Assembly: GCA_018399855.1 (NCBI GenBank)
Contig: JAGYNX010000005.1
Coordinates: 1 to 22,070, forward strand
Origin: Spirochaetota bacterium
GTDB taxonomy: Bacteria; Spirochaetota; UBA4802; UB4802
DNA: 22,070 nt
Direction of reading: 5' to 3'
The translations under genes and the position numbers were made by a program. The notes beneath the pieces are model-generated. The model was not told where the DNA came from. It saw only the letters and a list, made by a program, of their open reading frames with translations, and did no database searches. The first letter of the stretch is position 1, and every line of letters begins with the position of its first letter. This document shows positions 7,649-15,101 of the stretch, one piece after another.

Positions 7649-8851
7649 ATGAGACGAAACAGCACTTTCATGAACATGGTATATATTAATGCAGGTATAT
7701 TGCTGACACTGCTCATGTGTGTTCAGGGATACGCAGATACCGCAAAAAAGGTTCGCATGAAGGTGGGGTTTTCCGAGTTCAGGGTTGTAAATAAACCAGT
7801 TATTGAAGATGCCGGTATCATTATACCGGAATTGCTATCATCCAGATTCATGGGCAAAGAAGACTTTGCAGTATATGAAAAAATATTGAAAAGAAGTTCT
7901 TCTAAGAGTGATGCCCCGGGGATACTGGGTGAAGCAGGCAGTGAATATGACATGGAAAAGGCCGGCTCAATCGGACTTGACCTGGTAGTCACAGGTAGTG
8001 TGATAAGTATCAGTACACAGATGATAGTGAACGCAAGGATTGTTAACCTGCATTCGGGGCAGGTATTGAAAACTGCTGAAATACGGGTCACTTCCCTTGA
8101 TGATGCAGGTGAGAAAATGGGGGTGATGGCAGATTCTCTTGCTGAGATAGACCCTGAGCAGGTTGCATTAATACGTGATGAGAAACAGGTGTCTGCCACT
8201 CGGTGGGGAGTATGGCTTGGTTTGAATCTTGGAATTAACATGTGGAAGGACGATAATGATCCCGGTTATGATGCAGAGAAGGATTCATCTAATAAATTTG
8301 TACCGGGGATTCCCATTGGTTTTTTCTACAATGGGGATGAGGTTAACCTGGAACTATGGGGAAGAACCTCGCTTTCAGGAGAGCAGGATTCAGATACGGT
8401 AACCCTGATGGGAGGTAAAAACCTGTCCAGGTATATGGGTATTAATCTCATGTACCGCTGGCTTCACATAAGCGACCAGGAAAGTGGGGGGGAAGCGACC
8501 TTCAATTCTCTCTCTGCAGGGGTGCGGATACGTTATTATTCACACATGGTTATAAATCTGAATGCAGGGTACCTCATAAGCGGGACGGCTATGTATCCCT
8601 GGAATGCTACTGATAAATCAGGATCCTTGAAAGAAATGTCACTGGAAAACAAGTCAGGTATATTTCCACAGTTCTGGTATACATCAATTGATTACCTGCT
8701 TGATGATCGATGGGGCATCAGATGGTATATGACAATTGATAATGCCAATTCCTCGTATAATAGTAAGTCCCCTGATACATCTGATAAAAGAGCATTCGGT
8801 GCATATAACACCGGCGTGGCTGTTACCTATAACATGAAAATTGAGAAGTAA
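7649..8851 (+). CDS. Secreted protein fusing a CsgG/LpoB-like domain to a predicted outer-membrane beta-barrel
   Basis: A 400-residue exported protein. The start at 7649 is chosen over the in-frame ATG at 7622 because CAGGGGA lies six bases upstream and the signal peptide then begins properly. Cleavage is predicted after GYA (about residue 30). Residues ~33-170 have the pattern of CsgG/LpoB/TolB-N-type periplasmic domains: a first strand VRMKVGFSEF, then an effector-like stretch ending FAVYEKIL, then IGLDLVVTGSVISIS and VNARIVNLHSGQVL. From ~185 to the end the sequence is rich in Trp, Tyr and Gly with alternating strands, as in a small outer-membrane barrel (WGVWLGLNLGINMW, GINLMYRWLHIS, and the segment around GIRWYMTIDNANS). 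It lies downstream of a lipoprotein with a related domain. No specific function can be assigned. It converges with the gene at 8863 across 11 bases. Confidence 0.65.
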   Translation: MRRNSTFMNMVYINAGILLTLLMCVQGYADTAKKVRMKVGFSEFRVVNKPVIEDAGIIIPELLSSRFMGKEDFAVYEKILKRSSSKSDAPGILGEAGSEYDMEKAGSIGLDLVVTGSVISISTQMIVNARIVNLHSGQVLKTAEIRVTSLDDAGEKMGVMADSLAEIDPEQVALIRDEKQVSATRWGVWLGLNLGINMWKDDNDPGYDAEKDSSNKFVPGIPIGFFYNGDEVNLELWGRTSLSGEQDSDTVTLMGGKNLSRYMGINLMYRWLHISDQESGGEATFNSLSAGVRIRYYSHMVINLNAGYLISGTAMYPWNATDKSGSLKEMSLENKSGIFPQFWYTSIDYLLDDRWGIRWYMTIDNANSSYNSKSPDTSDKRAFGAYNTGVAVTYNMKIEK

Positions 8852-8862
8852 CCCATGGTGTA

Positions 8863-9231
8863 TTATTGTGTTATGTGATTTTTGAGATTCTTCCAGGTAA
8901 TTACATAGGTAACCACCACATGGTTCCCACGGTTTTCGTATTGCTTCACACGCCCTGACTTTATTACATCAACTGAATCGTCAAATGACTGGCGTGCTAT
9001 TACCTGGGCATTCGTAAGGGCCGCTTCCTGTGCGGTATTTATTGCCTGTATTTCAGGCAGCCCGGGTTTCGGGTATCCCCGTGCAATTATTATATAGGTG
9101 TTGTCATCCTGAAAGTATTTTTTCACCAGTGATTCCCTGGGGGATGAACCGATGGTTGGCTTGCTTGAACAGGCAGCAAGTGAAAAAACAATAATCATGA
9201 TGAAAATGATAACAGCTTTACAGTTGTTCAT
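8863..9231 (-). CDS. Small LPP20-like lipoprotein
   Basis: A 122-residue lipoprotein with a signal peptide ending in LAAC (Cys21 lipidated). The mature part contains the LPP20-type core: a strand (YIIIARGYPKPG), a helix with regular Ala spacing (INTAQEAALTNAQVIARQSF) and closing strands (HVVVTYVITWKNL). LPP20 is a Helicobacter outer-membrane antigen; the same fold occurs in FlgT N-domains. The molecular role is unknown. The start has AGGAG about seven bases upstream. It is the last gene of the paaK operon, 23 bases after the HD gene, an unusual position for an envelope protein behind cytoplasmic enzymes. The similarity to the N-terminal part of the 6291 product is in pattern, not close identity. 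Confidence 0.65.
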   Translation of the reverse strand: MNNCKAVIIFIMIIVFSLAACSSKPTIGSSPRESLVKKYFQDDNTYIIIARGYPKPGLPEIQAINTAQEAALTNAQVIARQSFDDSVDVIKSGRVKQYENRGNHVVVTYVITWKNLKNHITQ

Positions 9232-9254
9232 CTAAGTCTCCTGCACGTAATAAA

Positions 9255-9812
9255 TTAAAGTCCCAGTTCGTCTGATATGTCCCGCATTGCATGTAATGAT
9301 ACATCAACAAACTGGTTAATGTCCATTCCAAGTTTTTCACATTCTAGGATTGTATCACGATTTACTGAGCGTGCAAAGGCTTTTTCCTTCATGCGTTTAA
9401 CAACGGATTTTGGTTTGACACTGCTGAGCTTTTTATCCGGGTACACCAGGGTGGTGGCGATAATAAGACCGGTTACGGTTTCACCAGCAGCCAGGGCGAT
9501 ATGAAAAGGATCTGTTCTTTCAGAGCCTGGATGAGCTTCAAGGTTATGAAGTTTGACAGCCTCAATGATGTCTTCGTCAAGTTCATGCTGGCGAAGTATT
9601 TTTTCTGTTTCAAGGGTATGAACTGAAAGGTCAGCATCGGTGATCTCTACGTCAAGATCGTGTAAAAGACCGGCTATGCCCCATTTCTCTTCGTCCTGAC
9701 TGAGTTCCCTGGCCAGGGCCCGCATAACCGCCTCGGAAGCCAGGCAGTGTTTTATCATGTTTTCGTTTTTTACATATTGTTTGAGCAGGGCAAGTGCTTC
9801 ATCTCTTTTCAT
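9255..9812 (-). CDS. HD-domain (HDIG-type) metal-dependent phosphohydrolase
   Basis: A 185-residue cytoplasmic protein of the small HDIG hydrolase family. Metal-ligand candidates are His22, the His51-Asp52 pair in GLLHDLD, His65 and His89. The closing segment AAGETVTGLIIA (108-119) aligns with the AADELTGLI segment common in relatives, which puts Glu111 where an Asp normally binds metal. The rest (PDKKLSSVKPKSVVKRMKEK and NRDTILECEKLG) is typical of the family. Such proteins are usually annotated only as predicted hydrolases of phosphate esters or nucleotides, and the substrate is unknown. A GGGGG Shine-Dalgarno lies five bases before the ATG. Twenty bases separate it from the ACT gene upstream and 23 from the lipoprotein downstream, so it belongs to the paaK operon. 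Confidence 0.8.
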   Translation of the reverse strand: MKRDEALALLKQYVKNENMIKHCLASEAVMRALARELSQDEEKWGIAGLLHDLDVEITDADLSVHTLETEKILRQHELDEDIIEAVKLHNLEAHPGSERTDPFHIALAAGETVTGLIIATTLVYPDKKLSSVKPKSVVKRMKEKAFARSVNRDTILECEKLGMDINQFVDVSLHAMRDISDELGL

Positions 9813-9832
9813 AACTACCCCCAGGGATATGA

Positions 9833-10261
9833 TTATAGAAGATATAGTTCTTTATCGCGGAGGGTGGTAAAGCCGGCGTCCTTCAGAATTTTTTCAGCAC
9901 CCTGTATATTGTCTACCTGGAAGACGAAGACTGATTCTTCGTGGCTTTTTACCATGAAGCCGTACGCGTCATCAACGTTAATGTTGTTTTCTCGCAGAAG
10001 AGAAGCGATGTGGTATAAACCACCCGGTTTGTCTTCAATCTTTACCGCAACGATTTCTTTTAACGTGGCCGCAATACCCTTTTCTTTTAATAGATCACAT
10101 CCTTCTTCCGGCCTGTCAAGTAGCAGTTTGATAATGCCGTAATCACCTGAATCGGCAATGGTAATGGCCCTGATATTGATCTCATTTTCATTAAGAACGC
10201 TGGTGATTCGTTCTATCTTTCCCGGTTTATTTTCAGCGAATACAGATACCTGGTAAGGCAT
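9833..10261 (-). CDS. Tandem ACT-domain regulatory protein
   Basis: A 142-residue protein made of two ACT domains and nothing else: about 1-68 (QVSVFAENKPGKIERITSVL, then NINIRAITIADS) and about 69-142 (AVKIEDKPGGLYHIASLLRE, then NINVDDAYGFM). Each carries the Pro-Gly at the start of the first helix that marks the amino-acid-binding interface. ACT domains bind small ligands, often amino acids, and regulate partner enzymes. Stand-alone tandem-ACT proteins next to a phenylacetate-CoA ligase gene are a recurring arrangement, which suggests it senses an aromatic or amino-acid-derived ligand for that enzyme; this is inference. A near-perfect AAGGAGG lies about six bases before the ATG. The gap from the paaK stop is 14 bases. 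Confidence 0.85.
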   Translation of the reverse strand: MPYQVSVFAENKPGKIERITSVLNENEINIRAITIADSGDYGIIKLLLDRPEEGCDLLKEKGIAATLKEIVAVKIEDKPGGLYHIASLLRENNINVDDAYGFMVKSHEESVFVFQVDNIQGAEKILKDAGFTTLRDKELYLL

Positions 10262-10275
10262 GTGCGCCTCCTTGT

Positions 10276-11571
10276 TTAAATTGATCTGTTATCGAAAACC
10301 CGTTTGGCTTTTCCCATGCTGGGTGGCAGAGAACCCGGTTCCATGAGTTCGATTCGGGGATTAATGGTTATCAGTGCCCGAAGCGACTCGCGAAGCCTTG
10401 CCTTGAGTTGTTCAAGTTCCTTTATCTCTCCATGAAACATCTTTGAATACAGTTCAACCTTCACATGCATGCGATCAAGATTGTCTTCTCTCTCAAGTAC
10501 TATCTGGTAATTGTTGCCAACTTCGGGAAAACTCATGAGCACGGTTTCTATCTGTGAGGGGAACACGTTCACACCGCTGACAATGAGCATATCATCTGTG
10601 CGTCCCTTGATGCGGTCAATGCGATAATGGGTACGTCCGCATTCACACTGGTCGGGAATAATCCTGGTGAGGTCTCGTGTGCGATAGCGAATGATTGGCA
10701 TTGCTTCCCTGTTCAGGTGGGTAAGAACAAGCTCACCCTCTTCACCTGGAGCAAGAACCTCCCCGGTATCGGGATCTATGATCTCGATGATATAAAAGTC
10801 CTCCCATAGATGCATTCCGTTTTTATACGTGCATTCAAATGCAACACCGGGCCCGTTCATCTCGGACATGCCGTAGGAGTTGTAGGCGTCGATACCGAAC
10901 TGGTTCTCAATTTTCAACCGGGTTGCCTCGGAATAGGGTTCGGCGCCAAGATAGGCTTTGCTGACCAGCATCTGGTGTGGATCAATTCCCTGTTCGTTGA
11001 TAACCTCAACAAGATGTAACGCGTAGCTGGGAGTTATGTGTATAACGGTGGTTTCAAAATCCTGCATTAATTGTATCTGTTTCAGGGTGTTGCCGGATGA
11101 CGCAGGTATGACCATGCATCCAAGGCGCTCTGCACCGTAATGCAGACCAAGTCCCCCTGTGAAAAGGCCGTATCCCATCATGTTCTGGAATACGTCGTCC
11201 CTGTTGGTGCCCGTGGCTACCATGCACCTGGCAACAAGGTTGGCCCAGTCGTCAATGTCTTTCTGCGTGTAAAAAATGACAGTTGACTTGCCGGTTGTGC
11301 CCGATGACGCATGCATCCTGACTATCTGGCTGCGAGAGACAGGAACCATGCCATCGGGATAGCTGACACGAAGGTCTTGCTTGGTGGTAAAGGGCAGATC
11401 TTTCAGATGTTCAAGCGTTTTGATGTTATTAATGTTTACGCTATGCTCTTCGAACACCTTTTGGTAAAAGGACGTTGATGCTGCGGCAGAAAGGGCTTTC
11501 TGTAATTTCTCAAACTGAAGTTTCTCAAGCGATGGCCGGTCAATGGTTTCAATATCTTTATCCCAGAACAT
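10276..11571 (-). CDS. paaK: Phenylacetate--CoA ligase (PaaK family)
   Basis: A 431-residue cytoplasmic enzyme that activates phenylacetate, or a related aryl acid, with ATP and CoA through an acyl-adenylate. Length and motifs fit PaaK: phosphate-binding loop SSGTTGKST (89-97), NSYGMSEMNGPG (231-242), MPIIRYRTRDLT (291-302), a CECGRTHYR segment (309-317) and GRTDDMLIVSGVNVFP (323-338). The C-terminal SMGKAKRV carries the lysine expected to catalyse adenylation (Lys421 or Lys423). AAGGGG lies about seven bases before the ATG. It is the first gene of a four-gene operon (paaK, ACT, HD hydrolase, LPP20-like lipoprotein). No phenylacetyl-CoA epoxidase or ring-cleavage genes are present, so an anaerobic aryl-acid or amino-acid (Phe/Ile/Val-type fermentation) role is as likely as aerobic phenylacetate degradation. 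The exact acid cannot be read from sequence. Confidence 0.92.
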   Translation of the reverse strand: MFWDKDIETIDRPSLEKLQFEKLQKALSAAASTSFYQKVFEEHSVNINNIKTLEHLKDLPFTTKQDLRVSYPDGMVPVSRSQIVRMHASSGTTGKSTVIFYTQKDIDDWANLVARCMVATGTNRDDVFQNMMGYGLFTGGLGLHYGAERLGCMVIPASSGNTLKQIQLMQDFETTVIHITPSYALHLVEVINEQGIDPHQMLVSKAYLGAEPYSEATRLKIENQFGIDAYNSYGMSEMNGPGVAFECTYKNGMHLWEDFYIIEIIDPDTGEVLAPGEEGELVLTHLNREAMPIIRYRTRDLTRIIPDQCECGRTHYRIDRIKGRTDDMLIVSGVNVFPSQIETVLMSFPEVGNNYQIVLEREDNLDRMHVKVELYSKMFHGEIKELEQLKARLRESLRALITINPRIELMEPGSLPPSMGKAKRVFDNRSI

Positions 11572-11609
11572 GTTTTTCCCCTTGAAGATTACAGGCTAAG
11601 ATTGATCAC

Positions 11610-11638
11610 CTTGTATCCTACCGGTCGGGGTCTGTCAA
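11610..11638 (-). promoter_or_regulatory. Sigma70-type promoter for the paaK operon
   Basis: Read on the minus strand, a consensus TTGACA (11633-11638) is followed after exactly 17 bases by TACAAG (11610-11615), a four-of-six -10. Transcription would begin near 11603, giving a leader of about 30 bases before the paaK ATG at 11571. It lies in the 90-base gap after the rhomboid gene, so paaK can be transcribed independently of the genes upstream. I found no obvious hairpin-plus-T-tract terminator for the rhomboid gene in the same gap. Confidence 0.62.
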
Positions 11639-11661
11639 TTAATTATCATGTTACCGGAATT

Positions 11662-12549
11662 TTAATGAACGGTATCATTTGAATCCGGATAATAGTGCTT
11701 TCTTGCCCATTCCAGTCTTTCACGCTCTTCTCTGGTGAGGGAACTCATTCCGTTTCTGGCTATCTTTTCCAGCAGTTCGTCGATTATATTCTTTGCCTTT
11801 ATACGTCTTTCGATCTCGTTTTGTTTTTTTCTCAATTTATACTTACGCAGTTGTTGAGAAATAACATTTCCTGATTTTCGTTGGGTAGGCCTGCTTTTCC
11901 GAATTGACGCGGGCGCATTTGTTTTAAAATAAATCAGGGCAAGTCCTGAGATGATACCGCCAAGATGGCCGATATGACTGATGTTGCCGGCAGTACCGCC
12001 CGCACTTGAAAGGGTTCCGAAAAACGCTACCAGGCCGAACACGATAACCAGGTATTTCATCTTTACCGGGAAAATAAAATACAGGAGTACTTCCCTGTTC
12101 GGCCAGGTCATGCCGTATGCCAAAAGAAGGGCGAAAATGGCCCCTGACGCACCTATGGTTACCGGGTTGGCATTGTACTGAGAGTAGACAACCTGGTTCA
12201 TTATGGCGATAAAGATACCGGCTCCCATGCCGGAATAAAGATAATACCTGATGAAGTACTTGCTTCCCCATTGCATCTCCAGGTCGCCAGCGAACATCCA
12301 CAATGCGATCATGTTAAACAGAATGTGAAAGAAATTACCATGCAGAAACATATAGGTGAAAATCTGCCATATCTTAAACTGGTGAAGCAGTCCCTCGTGG
12401 TGAAGGCCGAACCAGTATTCAAGACCACCGGGAATGAACTGGTTGCTGAGAAACTGCAGAACAAATACAGCACCATTGATGATAAGCAGTTTTTTTACCA
12501 TCGGTGTTATAGGTCCACCTATTCTGAACTGTGGTGTTTGCTGGCGCAT
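11662..12549 (-). CDS. Rhomboid-family intramembrane serine protease with C-terminal DUF6576-like tail
   Basis: A 295-residue polytopic membrane protein that should cleave transmembrane segments of substrate proteins within the inner membrane. The rhomboid core spans ~15-210 with about six hydrophobic segments. The catalytic dyad is visible: Ser135 in TIGASGAIFA and His195 in SHIGHLGG. The supporting HGNFFHILFNM motif (70-80) supplies the oxyanion His and Asn. Residues ~212-260 are strongly basic, and the end (IIDELLEKIARNGMSSLTRE) matches the short helical tail, DUF6576 type, often appended to bacterial rhomboids. GGAAGG lies eight bases before the ATG. The HD-GYP regulator gene ends 41 bases upstream, so co-transcription is possible. 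The substrate is unknown. Confidence 0.9.
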   Translation of the reverse strand: MRQQTPQFRIGGPITPMVKKLLIINGAVFVLQFLSNQFIPGGLEYWFGLHHEGLLHQFKIWQIFTYMFLHGNFFHILFNMIALWMFAGDLEMQWGSKYFIRYYLYSGMGAGIFIAIMNQVVYSQYNANPVTIGASGAIFALLLAYGMTWPNREVLLYFIFPVKMKYLVIVFGLVAFFGTLSSAGGTAGNISHIGHLGGIISGLALIYFKTNAPASIRKSRPTQRKSGNVISQQLRKYKLRKKQNEIERRIKAKNIIDELLEKIARNGMSSLTREERERLEWARKHYYPDSNDTVH

Positions 12550-12590
12550 ATGTACTACCTTCCGGGAAAATTGAGTATTGTGATTGTATG

Positions 12591-14225
12591 TTATTTAAAT
12601 TCTTTACGTATATTGTTGAATTCCTCGTGGTTATCAAGAAAAATCTTGAACAGGTCTGGATCAAAACGGTACGATTCGTTTACCATTATTTCCATTGATT
12701 TTTCATGTGAGAATGCTTCCTTGTATGGCCGGCGTGAGGTGAGGGCGTCGTACACATCGGAAATGGCAACGATACGTGCTGAAAGTGGAATTTCCTCACC
12801 CTTAAGTCCCTCAGGGTACCCTCCCCCGTCCCACCTTTCATGGTGATAGAGGGTTACATCCATGGCCATTTTTAAAAATGAGTCATCACCCAGTTCACGT
12901 GAAGCGGCCTTGTGCAGGGACTGGTGCCCAATGGTTGCATGCGTCTTGATTATTTCGAATTCTTCGGGGGACAAAGGCCCGGGTTTCAGCAGGATGTCAT
13001 CAGGGATGCCAACTTTCCCTATATCATGAAGAATTGACGAATCGTACAGGTCACGCAGGTACTGGTTATTGATTTCTACATTCTTCCCCGAGTATTTCGC
13101 AATCTGGGCAACTAATATACAGTAGTTCCTCATTCTTTCAAGATGCTCTCCGGTGTCCGGGTCGCGAAGCTCGGCAAGGCTTGAAAGTGCGAAAATTGTG
13201 GTCTTCTGGGTCTTTAAGACTTCGTGTGTGCGTATCTTTACCAGGTTTTCCAGTTTTTTTGTGTACATCTCGAGTTCGTTCATCAGTTCAGAACGCTGGA
13301 TGCTGAAAGCAATAGGGGCGCTGATGGACTCAATAAAAGTAGTATGTTCATCAGAAAAGGCCCCGGGCTGCTCAGAACCAAACAAAAGAAATCCACGGGT
13401 GTTGTTGTTAACGATAAGCGGTAGAACCATTGAAGAATTCATGCCTTCTTTTACCAGGAGTTCAGACTTTTCAGACTGGGGATGTTCCTTCCCGTATTTC
13501 TTCAAGTCGGATATGATCAATACCTTTCTGCTGATGGCAGCCTCGTTCAGGGATGAATCTTTAAGCGGGAATTTTGCACCCGCAGGGATCATTATATCCC
13601 TGTCAGAATCAACCAGCTTGGTCACCACCTCGCCTGTTTCCTGGTCTATAAGCGCCAGGGATATCCGGTTAAAAGGTATTATCTTTCTTAACAGCATTGA
13701 TAGTGTTTTGAATACCTTCTCGGTATCGCGTCCCCTGTTCAACAGTGATATAACATCGTTGATCTGGGTGAGCTGTTCAATATAGTGGTCGCGTTGTTCT
13801 GCAAGGTGCTTTCGGTCAAGGGCACGTTCAATAGCGTGATCAAGTATTTTGAAGTCGATAATGGGCTTGTTCAAAAAATCATACGCACCGGTTTTCAGTG
13901 CCAGCAGTATGTCCTCGTTGGTTCCATATCCGCTGAGAACGATCTTGGGGATATCAGGGAACTGGTCGGACATTAATTTTAAAAGCTCACGTCCGTCAAG
14001 GTTAGGCATCTTCAGGTCGGTGAGTACAAGATCGTATGGTTCTTCTTTTAGCTGGTCGATAGCTGACATGCCGTCACTTGCGGTTGTAACATGGTATCCC
14101 TTCATATCCAGGTAACGGGATAGTATGCTGCGAATGGATTCCTCATCATCAACAATGAGAATTCTGTCCTGTTTCACTGCAGGATTGGCGTTTGATGCTT
14201 CGGTATTGTGAGTATTATAGCTCAT
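12591..14225 (-). CDS. Response regulator with REC, GAF and HD-GYP domains (probable c-di-GMP phosphodiesterase)
   Basis: A 544-residue cytoplasmic signalling protein. The receiver domain (~20-135) has the acidic pair in LIVDDEES, the phospho-acceptor Asp70 in LVLTDLKMP, Ser98 and Lys120 in FLNKP. A GAF-type sensory domain follows (~155-312), then a coiled-coil linker (~312-345). The HD-GYP domain (~345-535) has the His400-Asp401 pair in SSILHDIGKVGIPDD, HHERWDGGGYPEGLKG (461-476) with an intact GYP, and SDVYDALTSRRPYK. Intact HD-GYP proteins hydrolyse cyclic di-GMP; activity here is probably set by phosphorylation and by a GAF ligand. No partner histidine kinase lies in the window. The ATG at 14225 has no good Shine-Dalgarno, but the receiver domain needs this start. 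The downstream rhomboid gene may share the transcript. Confidence 0.93.
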   Translation of the reverse strand: MSYNTHNTEASNANPAVKQDRILIVDDEESIRSILSRYLDMKGYHVTTASDGMSAIDQLKEEPYDLVLTDLKMPNLDGRELLKLMSDQFPDIPKIVLSGYGTNEDILLALKTGAYDFLNKPIIDFKILDHAIERALDRKHLAEQRDHYIEQLTQINDVISLLNRGRDTEKVFKTLSMLLRKIIPFNRISLALIDQETGEVVTKLVDSDRDIMIPAGAKFPLKDSSLNEAAISRKVLIISDLKKYGKEHPQSEKSELLVKEGMNSSMVLPLIVNNNTRGFLLFGSEQPGAFSDEHTTFIESISAPIAFSIQRSELMNELEMYTKKLENLVKIRTHEVLKTQKTTIFALSSLAELRDPDTGEHLERMRNYCILVAQIAKYSGKNVEINNQYLRDLYDSSILHDIGKVGIPDDILLKPGPLSPEEFEIIKTHATIGHQSLHKAASRELGDDSFLKMAMDVTLYHHERWDGGGYPEGLKGEEIPLSARIVAISDVYDALTSRRPYKEAFSHEKSMEIMVNESYRFDPDLFKIFLDNHEEFNNIRKEFK

Positions 14226-14298
14226 TGTGTTATGGTATACATTAGTACTAATTATATTCCAGTAATCCTTTACATCCTGTAAAATATCGATTACATGA

Positions 14299-14327
14299 AT
14301 TTAAGCGCAGAAAGAGGCCTGCGTCAA
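14299..14327 (-). promoter_or_regulatory. Candidate promoter for the REC-GAF-HD-GYP gene
   Basis: On the minus strand TTGACG (14322-14327) and TTAAAT (14299-14304) are separated by exactly 17 bases, 74 bases before the ATG. Both boxes are imperfect (five and four of six). The spacer contains most of a short inverted repeat, CGCAG (14306-14310) with CTGCG (14319-14323), which could be an operator. That hairpin is too short and lacks a T tract, so it is a poor terminator for the HD gene upstream. Confidence 0.4.
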
Positions 14328-14345
14328 GAATAATTAGAAGGGGGG

Positions 14346-15074
14346 TCAGGTGTCAATACCCTCTTGCAGGAAGTTGATAAGCTCTTCACCCATCATAAGC
14401 CCGATGTCGATAAAACCTGGACCAAACTTCTGACCAGTCTTTGTTCTGAATGTGTTACGAATACGTTGAATACCTCTGATACCATGATCGTAACCATCAA
14501 TGATCTGGCGCGGGGTAAGGTTCATGCTGGCGGCCATGTCCCATATGGTATATAGAAAGTTATCAGGGCCCCACCTAAACTTGTCGGCATCATAAAGGGC
14601 ATCGGAGAGAAGCTTTTTAAGGGGGTCGGCTGTGGGGACAGGTTCTACAAAGGCCTCGTGGTTTCTTATGGCAAAACTTATCATCTCAATCTGTTCAGGA
14701 TCCATTTGATCCTTGAAATGATGTTCAAAGAACTCGGCAGCTTTCTGCGGGTGTGCCTTCTGATCACGTTTTATGTCATGAAGATATCCCGCAAGCAGTG
14801 CATCTGCTGCAAGGCAATCAGCACTGTGGCTGATGCCCATCTCGGCGTACACGATGGCAGCCGCGTCAATTGCCACCTTGCGGGCATGATCAAATCCATG
14901 CCCGAGGGGATCACCTCGGGCTTCCATCATTTTACTGGATGCCCCAACAAGGGGTGATGACCGGTCAATTTGGTAGGCCCTTGCTGTTTCTTTCCTGTAT
15001 ACCTGGTAGAATTCAGGTTCAGGGAATTTGTGAGCAATTTCATGTATATAGCGCCGGGCATCATCCAGTAGCAT
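14346..15074 (-). CDS. HD-domain phosphohydrolase downstream of hisG
   Basis: A 242-residue cytoplasmic protein. The HD superfamily metal site is visible: GHGFDHARKV (His63), YLHDIKRD (His99-Asp100), His108, His139 in IRNHEAF, and an Asp in LYDADKFRWG (162/164). The C-terminal third (FLYTIWDMAASMNLTPRQII and the end MMGEELINFLQ) is helical and not family-diagnostic. The family hydrolyses phosphomonoester or nucleotide bonds; no substrate can be assigned. The gene lies 27 bases after the hisG stop, probably in the his operon. No well-placed Shine-Dalgarno is visible (a GGGGG lies about 12 bases from the ATG), so translation may depend on coupling. It has no close resemblance to the HD protein at 9255-9812 beyond the shared fold. 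Confidence 0.78.
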   Translation of the reverse strand: MLLDDARRYIHEIAHKFPEPEFYQVYRKETARAYQIDRSSPLVGASSKMMEARGDPLGHGFDHARKVAIDAAAIVYAEMGISHSADCLAADALLAGYLHDIKRDQKAHPQKAAEFFEHHFKDQMDPEQIEMISFAIRNHEAFVEPVPTADPLKKLLSDALYDADKFRWGPDNFLYTIWDMAASMNLTPRQIIDGYDHGIRGIQRIRNTFRTKTGQKFGPGFIDIGLMMGEELINFLQEGIDT

Positions 15075-15101
15075 AATGGTGGGTATCCCCCTGTGGGTAA
15101 G

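Noticed and set aside
14306..14323. Short hairpin CGCAG/CTGCG as terminator of the his operon
   Set aside because: Five or six base pairs, no T tract, and it lies between the boxes of a candidate promoter.
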